Below, piece by piece: positions 1 to 7,656 of a stretch of 64,000 nucleotides of DNA (position 1 is the first letter of the stretch; each line of letters starts with the position of its first letter). Source of the stretch: Haemophilus parainfluenzae (lineage in GTDB: Bacteria; Pseudomonadota; Gammaproteobacteria; Enterobacterales; Pasteurellaceae); the NCBI RefSeq assembly GCF_003252755.1, contig NZ_QEPT01000004.1, forward strand, positions 149,878-213,877, read 5' to 3'. The translations under genes and the position numbers were made by a program. The notes under the pieces are model-generated. The model did not search any database and was not told where the DNA came from. It saw only the letters and a program-made list of their open reading frames with translations.

Positions 1-19
1 TTTTAGAAGATTGATTGTT

Positions 20-736
20 ATGGCTAAAAGTATTTCTTGTATTAAAAAATATATTTTTATAACTAAAAAGATTTCTTGCGTATGGAACTGGTTATGTTCT
101 CGTGGTGAAATAGTTAGACCAAAAAAAAATGCAAAAGAAAAATTTCAAATGAGCATTCGAGCAACAGCTAAATGTAGATTTAATGCTGCTGAACGATTAA
201 AGAGACAAGGGAAATTTGCTTTTTTCACTACTACGATTTTATCTTTAGGATTAATTTTTATCCCGTTGATGCAGAATTCCGGTATTAAATTGGCATTTTC
301 CACAAATGTACTAAATACGATGTCAATATTTTTGGCAGTAGCAGTGCTTGTTTATTCAGTGGTTATTGGAACTGCCAGATATGAAGCGAGGGCGGATAAA
401 CTGACGCAATGCGGAGATAATCTGAAAGATTTAAGCCGTGAGCTGGATAGTCTGAAAGAAAGTGATGTTGAACATATTAAAGAGTTGGAAAAAAAATACT
501 CTCATCTTATATCAGACACTGAAAATCATACTAGAACAGATTATTTAGCAGCTACACTAGAAATGAGAAGAGATTATACAGTAACAGGATTTCCTAGATT
601 GTATAAAAGGCTGTCAATCATATTTGTAGAATTATTCTCATACATTATTCCATTATCCATGCTTGTGCTTGAAATTGTCTTTATTTCAGATATGTTGGGT
701 ATAAGTAAAATATTAACTAAATATTTTCTAAGTTGA
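20..736 (+). CDS. SLATT-domain membrane effector (SLATT_5-like)
   Basis: Predicted membrane protein of the SLATT class (SMODS/SLOG-associated two-transmembrane effectors), thought to act by damaging the membrane in nucleotide- or reverse-transcriptase-triggered defence. Seen: a basic N-terminal part, an R-A-x(5)-A-x-R-L stretch, hydrophobic segments near residues 68-87 and 98-118, a Lys/Glu-rich helical region, the motif ENHTRTDY that I recall from the RT-associated SLATT_5 subfamily, and a further hydrophobic segment near the C-terminus. ATG at 20 (238 residues) is preferred; a TTG at 11 would add three. TAG at 4-6 could be the stop of an upstream partner gene, with AGAAGA at 5-10 as ribosome site. 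The partner, if any, lies outside the window. Class assignment is fairly sure; subfamily and system are inference. Confidence 0.75.
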   Translation: MAKSISCIKKYIFITKKISCVWNWLCSRGEIVRPKKNAKEKFQMSIRATAKCRFNAAERLKRQGKFAFFTTTILSLGLIFIPLMQNSGIKLAFSTNVLNTMSIFLAVAVLVYSVVIGTARYEARADKLTQCGDNLKDLSRELDSLKESDVEHIKELEKKYSHLISDTENHTRTDYLAATLEMRRDYTVTGFPRLYKRLSIIFVELFSYIIPLSMLVLEIVFISDMLGISKILTKYFLS

Positions 737-830
737 TAAAAATATTTATATAGATTAGATTTATTATTGGGTGAATGAAAATTTTAGATTCAAAAGTACG
801 ACAAATTAATCTGTCTATAAATTATAATTT

Positions 831-865
831 AGATGACTTTTTAAAACATTCTAAAAAAGTCATCT
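831..865. terminator. Bidirectional terminator between convergent genes
   Basis: AGATGACTTTTTA pairs with TAAAAAAGTCATCT across a short loop, with A/T-rich flanks on both sides. It sits between the end of the SLATT gene and the end of the opposing 226-residue gene, so it can stop transcription from either side. Confidence 0.7.
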
Positions 866-889
866 AGTGTTTAGTTATATAAATAGAAA

Positions 890-1570
890 TTATGAAAGGT
901 ATCTTTTGGTTAGTTTTTTGAGATCGTCTAAATGGCGAGCATTCCAGCCGTTAACTATAGCCCAATTTGCTACTGCTTGTTCATCAGCTTTACATCCTTT
1001 TTCCTGTAATTCGTGGAAAATACGTTGAGCATGCTTTTTATCTGAAGGGTGAGTTAAGCCAGTAGATAAATTAACAATAGAAGTTAACCGTTTTAATGCT
1101 AATGTGATTTCTTCTGGTAAAATTTCAAGTTGTTGAGAGGGTTCCCCATGAGCAATGTTAAGCCCATTGTTATGCCAAGTACTTTCCCAAATATCAGCCT
1201 CTTCTAAGAGCCATGATACAAATATGATTACATTTGCAGAAGAGTTTGAGTCAATTTTATTCATATCATCAGGTGTGCAATAAATTGCTAAAATCGTTCC
1301 AGAAGAATTATTAAAGCTAACTTTTGATGGCAGTATAAAATCTAAATTTCCTATACTTTCGCCTTTACACAATTTCTTGGCTGAGCCGACGCCAAATACC
1401 TGGTCAATTATTTTACCAAGATTAGTTGATTCAAAATTAGATTTTTTAGGGAATACGAAATGAATATTTTTATCGTTACTTTGAGAAGAAACCTCAACAG
1501 CATAACGAAGAGCCTTAATTAGCACTTCATCATCTGGACCTTGGTTTTTAAATAAAAATCTTTTTTTCAT
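890..1570 (-). CDS. Hypothetical protein, 226 residues
   Basis: I do not recognise this protein. It is soluble, with no signal peptide or membrane segment. The first two thirds alternate hydrophobic strands (IHFVFP, TILAIY, VIIFVSWL) and helices, suggestive of an alpha/beta fold. The C-terminal third is helical, ending in a conserved-looking stretch around ANWAIVNGWNARHLDDL and a basic tail. ATG at 1570 is preceded by AAGGA, so translation looks real. It is convergent with the SLATT gene and divergent from cas1, so it is its own transcription unit. AT-rich codon use matches the SLATT gene rather than cas1. Position in a defence cluster makes a defence or mobile-element role possible, but nothing in the sequence proves it. 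Confidence 0.6.
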   Translation of the reverse strand: MKKRFLFKNQGPDDEVLIKALRYAVEVSSQSNDKNIHFVFPKKSNFESTNLGKIIDQVFGVGSAKKLCKGESIGNLDFILPSKVSFNNSSGTILAIYCTPDDMNKIDSNSSANVIIFVSWLLEEADIWESTWHNNGLNIAHGEPSQQLEILPEEITLALKRLTSIVNLSTGLTHPSDKKHAQRIFHELQEKGCKADEQAVANWAIVNGWNARHLDDLKKLTKRYLS

Positions 1571-1674
1571 ATAATTTCCTTGGATTAAGGTTGTTAATTT
1601 AAATTAAAAACAATAATATTTTAACATAAAGATGGCAAATTTATATATAAATAATGTCTGAAGGAGTTTCCCCC

Positions 1675-2688
1675 ATGCGCAAACTGCAAAACACGCTCTA
1701 CATCACCACCCAAGGCAGTTATCTGCATAAGGAGCGGGAGACGCTGGTGGTGGAGCAGGAGCGCAAGAAGGTGGCGCAGTTGCCGGTGCATTCCATCGGG
1801 CATATTTTCTGCTTTGGGAATGTGCTGGTGTCGCCGTTTTTGTTGGGGTTTTGCGGCGAAAATAATGTGAATTTGGCGTTTTTTACCGAAAACGGACGTT
1901 TCTTGGGGCGGCTTCAGGGGCGGCAGAGCGGTAATGTGCTGCTGCGTCGGGCGCAGTATCGGGTGTCGGAGCAAAATCCCGTGCCGATTGCGCGCAATAT
2001 CATTGCGGCGAAGATTCAGGCGAGTAAGCGGGTGCTTCAGCGGCAGATTCGCAATTACGGCGAGAATGCGGCGATTCAAAGTGCGGTCGATTCTTTGAAC
2101 ATTTCGCTGCGGCAGTTGAAGGGCGCGGCGGAGCTGGACGTGGTGCGCGGCATTGAAGGCGATGCGGCGGCGCGTTATTTCGGCGTGTTCGGGCAGCTTT
2201 TGAGCGAAAAAAGCGGTTTTTCTTTTGACGGGCGCAACCGCCGTCCGCCCAGAGACGGGGTGAATGCGCTGTTGTCGTTTGTGTACAGTCTGTTGGGCAA
2301 GGACATCAGCGGCACGCTGCAAGGCGTGGGGCTGGATCCACAGGTGGGCTTTTTGCACGCCGACCGACCGGGGCGCGACAGTTTGGCGCAGGATATTTTG
2401 GAAGAATTCCGCTCGTGGTGGGCGGACAGGTTGGTGTTGTCGCTGATTAACCGAGGGCAAATCAAACCGCAGGATTTTGTTGCCGAGGCAAGCGGCGCGG
2501 TGAGTTTGAAAGCCGATGCACGTAAGCTCTTGTTCCAAGCCTTGCAGGCGAAAAAACAGGAAAAAATTGTTCATCCGTTTTTAGACGAAGAAGTGGAAAT
2601 CGGACTGTTGCCGTATATTCAGGCCATGCTATTGGCGCGGCACTTGCGTGGGGATTTGGCGGAATATCCACCGTTTTTGATGAGATAA
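1675..2688 (+). CDS. cas1: CRISPR-associated endonuclease Cas1, type I-C
   Basis: Integrase that, with Cas2, inserts new spacers into the array. Length from ATG 1675 is 337 residues, normal for type I-C Cas1. The catalytic residues can be placed: Glu161 in VVRGIEGD, His228 in VGFLHADRP and Asp240 in RDSLAQDILEEF. An AAGGAG ribosome site at 1661-1666 selects this start over an in-frame ATG at 1654. cas2 follows after 3 bases. Base use is foreign: positions 2101-2160 have 40 G/C of 60, whereas flanking genes are AT-rich, and I saw no USS inside it. Only the adaptation genes are present; no cas4 or interference gene is seen on either side. Product sure; continued activity unknown. Confidence 0.95.
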   Translation: MRKLQNTLYITTQGSYLHKERETLVVEQERKKVAQLPVHSIGHIFCFGNVLVSPFLLGFCGENNVNLAFFTENGRFLGRLQGRQSGNVLLRRAQYRVSEQNPVPIARNIIAAKIQASKRVLQRQIRNYGENAAIQSAVDSLNISLRQLKGAAELDVVRGIEGDAAARYFGVFGQLLSEKSGFSFDGRNRRPPRDGVNALLSFVYSLLGKDISGTLQGVGLDPQVGFLHADRPGRDSLAQDILEEFRSWWADRLVLSLINRGQIKPQDFVAEASGAVSLKADARKLLFQALQAKKQEKIVHPFLDEEVEIGLLPYIQAMLLARHLRGDLAEYPPFLMR

Positions 2689-2691
2689 GTC

Positions 2692-2985
2692 ATGTTAATG
2701 CTGATTACTTATGATATTTCTTTTGACGATCCAAACGGGCAAGCGCGATTGCGCCGTATCGCAAAACATTGCTTAGATTACGGCGTGCGAGCACAATATT
2801 CAGTATTTGAATGTGATGTCACACCTGACCAGTGGGTTATGTTGAAAAACAAACTGTTGGAAACTTACGACCCCACGTGTGACAGTCTGCGTTTTTACCA
2901 CTTGGGCAGTAAGTGGCGTAATAAAGTGGAGCATCATGGGGCAAAACCGGCAGTAGATGTATTTAAAGACGTGCTTGTTATTTAG
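2692..2985 (+). CDS. cas2: CRISPR-associated protein Cas2, type I-C
   Basis: Small dimeric partner of Cas1 that bridges two Cas1 dimers in the spacer-integration complex. 97 residues, the usual length. The ferredoxin-like start MLMLITYDIS carries the family's conserved Asp after strand 1, and the end (GAKPAVDVFKDVLVI) is typical of type I-C. It starts 3 bases after cas1, so the two are co-transcribed. Base composition is closer to the host than that of cas1. The CRISPR leader begins directly at its stop codon. Confidence 0.95.
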   Translation: MLMLITYDISFDDPNGQARLRRIAKHCLDYGVRAQYSVFECDVTPDQWVMLKNKLLETYDPTCDSLRFYHLGSKWRNKVEHHGAKPAVDVFKDVLVI

Positions 2986-3177
2986 TTCGCTAACCTGTTG
3001 TTCTCATTAAAAACCCTGATGGGATAGCGATCCTTATTTTCTTTAACAATTTGGATGAATTAATCTATTTGTATAACGACAATGTGGCCGTTATACTTAC
3101 CAAACTCCTTATCATAAAATCAGTTAGCGAAATACGGTGTTTAATACACTGATTTTTCTTGCTTTTTTAAGTAGGGA
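2986..3177 (+). promoter_or_regulatory. CRISPR leader
   Basis: AT-rich 192-base stretch between cas2 and the first repeat, ending in a T-rich run as leaders often do. It contains a perfect 8-bp inverted repeat GTATAACG/CGTTATAC (3071-3078, 3089-3096), a perfect 9-bp pair TTCGCTAAC (2986-2994) with GTTAGCGAA (3123-3131), and a terminator-like hairpin just before the array. No strong promoter motif is obvious. Leader identity follows from position: it lies on the cas2 side of intact repeats, with the decayed repeat at the far end. Confidence 0.75.
3116..3157 (+). terminator. Terminator-like hairpin inside the leader
   Basis: AAAATCAGT pairs with ACTGATTTT, followed by a T-rich run, about 20 bases before repeat 1. 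An inner GTGT/ACAC stem lies in the loop. It probably ends the cas1-cas2 transcript, which would mean the array needs its own start further in. Confidence 0.5.
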
Positions 3178-3875
3178 GCAGCCGCCTTCGGGCGGCTGTG
3201 TGTTGAAACTTTAAACGCAAGGTGCAACATATTTTCCGCCGGCAGCAGCCGCCTTCGGGCGGCTGTGTGTTGAAACTTAAAATGTTTGGTATCAATTTTA
3301 GACCCACAAGCAGCCGCCTTCGGGCGGCTGTGTGTTGAAACCTGAAAATGTTTTTCAGGCATTTGTTCGATTTCTTGCAGCCGCCTTCGGGCGGCTGTGT
3401 GTTGAAACTCCATATCTACACTATGACAGTCATAGATATAAAACGCAGCCGCCTTCGGGCGGCTGTGTGTTGAAACTCTAATGCTAGTTTTGTTGTTGGT
3501 TGAGGTGCTAGCAGCCGCCTTCGGGCGGCTGTGTGTTGAAACTCTGTCAGCAATGGATAAATATGGTAATCCTTTGCAGCCGCCTTCGGGCGGCTGTGTG
3601 TTGAAACCGAGCGGGAATGACCGCACAATTCGTAAAAGGTCGCAGCCGCCTTCGGGCGGCTGTGTGTTGAAACTCAAAGTTCTGAATAAAGTATAAAGTG
3701 AAATTGCTGCAGCCGCCTTCGGGCGGCTGTGTGTTGAAACTTCGTAATACCCATATTCTTTAATAAACCCAGAACGCAGCCGCCTTCGGGCGGCTGTGTG
3801 TTGAAACTCGTTGATCTCCGCAAGCCGTCAAGATACGACCGAAGCAGCCGCCTTCGGGCGGCTGTGTGTTGAAAC
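3178..3875 (+). CRISPR. CRISPR array, type I-C repeats, 11 repeats and 10 spacers
   Basis: Eleven 32-bp repeats start at 3178, 3245, 3310, 3377, 3445, 3511, 3576, 3642, 3709, 3776 and 3844. Each begins GCAGCCGCCTTCGGGCGGCT and ends GTGTGTTGAAAC; I saw no mismatch among them. The core GCAGCCGCC/GGGCGGCTG folds into a hairpin, and the GAAAC end and 32-bp length fit type I-C. The ten spacers are 33-36 bp and all different. Their first base is always a pyrimidine (8 T, 2 C). Orientation is set by the adjacent leader on the cas2 side and the decayed repeat at the other end. No effector genes are nearby. Confidence 0.98.
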
Positions 3876-3907
3876 ATGGAGAAAGGAAAATTTTTCACAT
3901 CTAAATA

Positions 3908-3939
3908 GGCTGCGCCTCCAGGCGGTTTTACGTTGCAAT
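3908..3939 (+). repeat. Degenerate terminal CRISPR repeat
   Basis: After a 32-base eleventh spacer (3876-3907), GGCTGCGCCTCCAGGCGG continues to GTTGCAAT. Aligned without gaps it matches the repeat at 20 of 32 positions and lies almost exactly in phase. The palindromic core (GCCTccAGGC) and the GTTGxAA end persist. Such decay is usual at the trailer end of arrays. Confidence 0.6.
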
Positions 3940-4080
3940 AAAACTTAATAAATTTAAATAGTATAATATTTGCCGCCCTCTATCTCTCAAGCCAATTCAT
4001 GCCCAACAACATTCCCCCTTGTATTTCCCCCTTATTCGCTCTAGACTATTCGCCATTTTTAGCTTTCATTATTTACAATT
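3940..4080 (+). promoter_or_regulatory. queA promoter region
   Basis: A TATAAT-like -10 hexamer lies at 3962-3967 in an A/T-rich stretch. No good -35 at 17-base spacing is seen. The remaining 110 bases form a leader with no clear structure; the ribosome site before ATG 4081 is weak. Confidence 0.45.
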
Positions 4081-5172
4081 ATGCGTGTTTCTGACTTTCA
4101 TTTTGACTTACCTGATGAGCTGGTTGCTCGTTATCCTAAAGAAGATCGCTCTTCTTGCCGTTTGCTACAACTCAATGGCGAAAACGGGGAAATTTCTCAC
4201 CGCACTTTTACCGATGTATTAGATTTAATCGATGAAGGTGATCTGTTGATTTTTAACAATACGCGTGTAATCCCAGCTCGTATGTTTGGTCGTAAAGCCA
4301 GTGGCGGAAAAATTGAAGTGTTGGTGGAACGTGTTTTAAGTGTACATCATTTCTTAGCGCATATTCGCTCATCAAAAGCCCCGAAAGAAGGTGCAGAATT
4401 ATTTTTAGGCGAAGATAAGCTCGGTGAAAATAATGGCGTAAAAGCGATTATGGTCGGTCGTCAAGATGCCCTTTTTGAAGTGGAATTAGCGGATAAAACT
4501 CGCAATGTACTTGATGTGTTACAAGAAATTGGTCATATGCCTTTGCCGCCTTATATTGATCGCCCTGATGAAGAGGCGGATCAAGAATGCTATCAAACCG
4601 TGTATAACAAAGTGCCAGGTGCAGTGGCTGCGCCAACGGCAGGCTTGCATTTTGATGATGAACTGTTACAAAAGCTACACGAAAAAGGTATCAATTTTGA
4701 ATTTGTGACTTTGCACGTGGGCGCAGGTACATTCCAACCGGTACGGGTTGAAAATATCGAAGATCATATTATGCACGCGGAATATGTAGAGCTTTCTCAA
4801 GAAGTCTGCAATGCTATTATTGAAACGAAAAAGGAGGGCAAACGTATCATTGCAGTGGGTACAACATCAGTACGTTCTGTAGAAACCGCTGCTCTATCTG
4901 CAGAAGAAAATGGCAACCCAGATTTAATTGAACCTTATTTTTCTGATACGTCCATTTTTATTTACCCGGGCAAATCATTCCGTGTGGTGGATGCGTTGAT
5001 TACCAACTTCCACTTACCGGAAAGCACATTGATTATGTTGGTGTCTGCCTTTGCAGGCTTTAGCCACACCATGAACGCCTATAAAAGTGCGGTCGAAAAT
5101 CGCTACCGTTTTTTCAGTTATGGCGATGCGATGTTCATTACTAAAAATCCAAACGTAAAAGGGTTAGAATAA
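4081..5172 (+). CDS. queA: S-adenosylmethionine:tRNA ribosyltransferase-isomerase QueA
   Basis: Converts preQ1 in tRNA to epoxyqueuosine, using the ribosyl part of S-adenosylmethionine. 363 residues, full family length, starting [19 protein letters not shown], which is the standard QueA N-terminus. The family stretches [13 protein letters not shown] and GTTSVRSVE are present. It is followed by its own terminator and then tgt, which makes the substrate base exchange one step earlier. queH, for the last step, lies at 38975 in this window. Confidence 0.97.
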   Translation: MRVSDFHFDLPDELVARYPKEDRSSCRLLQLNGENGEISHRTFTDVLDLIDEGDLLIFNNTRVIPARMFGRKASGGKIEVLVERVLSVHHFLAHIRSSKAPKEGAELFLGEDKLGENNGVKAIMVGRQDALFEVELADKTRNVLDVLQEIGHMPLPPYIDRPDEEADQECYQTVYNKVPGAVAAPTAGLHFDDELLQKLHEKGINFEFVTLHVGAGTFQPVRVENIEDHIMHAEYVELSQEVCNAIIETKKEGKRIIAVGTTSVRSVETAALSAEENGNPDLIEPYFSDTSIFIYPGKSFRVVDALITNFHLPESTLIMLVSAFAGFSHTMNAYKSAVENRYRFFSYGDAMFITKNPNVKGLE

Positions 5173-5216
5173 GTGGTTTGACTTATTTTCAACCAACTCA
5201 TAAAATACCTATCAAG

Positions 5217-5240
5217 AAGCCTGTACTAACAGGCTTTTTT
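5217..5240 (+). terminator. Terminator after queA
   Basis: AAGCCTGT-ACTA-ACAGGCTT followed by TTTT, 45 bases after the queA stop. It partly separates queA from tgt. Confidence 0.8.
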
Positions 5241-5275
5241 ATTGAACAACAACCTACGAACTGTTTATTCGTTGA

Positions 5276-6433
<1,158 letters not shown>

Positions 6434-6440
6434 TTGCTGA

Positions 6441-6482
6441 AAGTGCGGTAGAAAAATGAAGCGTTTTTTGACCGCACTTTTT
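6441..6482 (+). terminator. USS-pair terminator after tgt
   Basis: AAGTGCGGT at 6441-6449 and its complement ACCGCACTT at 6471-6479, followed by T's, form a hairpin. This is the first of several places where two inverted uptake signals serve as terminator. It lies directly before the hemerythrin gene's ribosome site. Confidence 0.8.
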
Positions 6483-6497
6483 AACAAAGGAAACCTT

Positions 6498-7010
6498 ATG
6501 CAAATCCTCGAACCTCAACAATTTGCCACTTGGAATGAACCGATTGATATGCTTTACGCCTGTCATAGCAAGGTGAAACGCTTTTGCAAGCAACTTACGA
6601 TTCTTCCTGGCTACTTAGAAAAAAATGGCGTGAATCAAGCCGTATTAAATGATGTGAAAACCATTTTGCAGTATTTTAATCACGCGGCACCACTTCATCA
6701 TGATGATGAAGAAAAAGACTTTTTCCCGGCTTTAATTGAAAAAGCACCTCAAGCGAAAGAGTCGGTGGATGAATTAGAACGACAACACGTTACCTTGCAT
6801 GAAAATTGGGCAAAGCTTTCCGAGCAGCTAGAAGAATTGATTGCAGAGAAACGCACTGATGTAGATGAAAGGCTGATTACGCTGTTTGTGGCGAGCTATG
6901 ATAGACACATTGCCCTTGAAGAGCCGCTATTTGAGCTTGGTAAACAATATTTATCAGCAGAACAACTCACGGATATGGGCAAAATTATGTTTGCTCGTCG
7001 CCAAGCTTAA
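6498..7010 (+). CDS. Hemerythrin HHE-domain protein
   Basis: Four-helix cation-binding protein that may bind a di-iron centre and sense or store O2, NO or iron; exact role unknown. 170 residues from ATG 6498, chosen because AAAGGAAACC precedes it and the upstream in-frame ATG at 6456 lies within the USS hairpin. Metal-ligand candidates: His residues in HAAPLHHDDEEKDFFP, the His and Glu in RQHVTLHENW, and the His and Glu in DRHIALEEPLFELG. A TusA-like gene starts 4 bases after its stop, so the two form one unit. A link between iron handling and sulfur transfer is inference. Confidence 0.85.
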   Translation: MQILEPQQFATWNEPIDMLYACHSKVKRFCKQLTILPGYLEKNGVNQAVLNDVKTILQYFNHAAPLHHDDEEKDFFPALIEKAPQAKESVDELERQHVTLHENWAKLSEQLEELIAEKRTDVDERLITLFVASYDRHIALEEPLFELGKQYLSAEQLTDMGKIMFARRQA

Positions 7011-7013
7011 ATC

Positions 7014-7241
7014 ATGAAATATGAATTAAATTTGACCGCACTTTCCTGCCCGATTCCGCTTTTAACCGCGAAGAAGGCTTTGGCAAATTTAGCACCAAAT
7101 GATGAATTAATTTTGCAATTAAATCGTCAAAGTGCGGTAGAAAATTTTGTTGTTTTTTGTGAAGAAAATCAATGTGAATTAGTGGATCAACATTGGCTTT
7201 CCGAACAAATCTTCGAGGTTTGCTTGAAAAAAATCAATTAA
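7014..7241 (+). CDS. TusA-like sulfur carrier protein
   Basis: Small sulfurtransferase-like protein, 75 residues. The signature CPIP ([13 protein letters not shown]) carries the sulfur-accepting Cys near residue 12, followed by the family's two-strand, two-helix pattern. Co-transcribed with the hemerythrin-like gene. It is distinct from the second TusA-like gene at 45897. It could be a paralogue serving a specialised route rather than the tRNA 2-thiouridine pathway. Partner unknown. Confidence 0.85.
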   Translation: MKYELNLTALSCPIPLLTAKKALANLAPNDELILQLNRQSAVENFVVFCEENQCELVDQHWLSEQIFEVCLKKIN

Positions 7242-7342
7242 TCCTAAAATTCTAGTTGTTATTGCCTTCATCGGCTTTTACTGAATGCCGTTTTATGGTA
7301 TTTTACGCACACTTTTAACTTTTCATTTATAAGGAAAACACA

Positions 7343-7633
7343 ATGGAAGCACAAAGCCCAATGTCCACGTTATTTATTTTCGTGATCTTCGGTTTAATTT
7401 TTTATTTTATGATTTACCGTCCACAAGCGAAACGTAATAAAGAACACAAAAAATTAATGTCTGAATTAGCGAAAGGCACTGAAGTATTAACCGCTGGTGG
7501 TTTGATTGGTAAAATCACCAAAGTAACCGAAGGTACTGAAATTGTTATCGCTTTAAACGATACCACTGAAATCACGATTAACCGTAACTACATCGTTTCA
7601 GTATTACCGAAAGGTTCTGTAAAATCTCTCTAA
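7343..7633 (+). CDS. yajC: Sec translocon accessory protein YajC
   Basis: Inner-membrane subunit that joins SecD-SecF to the SecYEG channel. 96 residues: one membrane helix near residues 9-28, then RPQAKRNKEHKKLMSEL and a small cytoplasmic beta domain (LTAGGLIGKITKV). AAGGAAAAC precedes ATG 7343. secD follows after 23 bases and secF after that, the usual yajC-secD-secF unit. Confidence 0.97.
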   Translation: MEAQSPMSTLFIFVIFGLIFYFMIYRPQAKRNKEHKKLMSELAKGTEVLTAGGLIGKITKVTEGTEIVIALNDTTEITINRNYIVSVLPKGSVKSL

Positions 7634-7656
7634 TTTAAATTCCTAAAGGGAAAACT

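Noticed and set aside
1571..1674. Possible cas4 remnant before cas1
   Set aside because: The stretch is only about 100 A/T-rich bases with no recognisable Cas4 residues.
1621..2574. 317-residue open frame opposite cas1
   Set aside because: It arises from the high G+C of cas1 on the other strand, has no family features and no ribosome site.
3141..3898. Open frames across the CRISPR array (repeated THSRPKAAA and FQHTAARRRL peptides)
   Set aside because: They are translations of the repeats.
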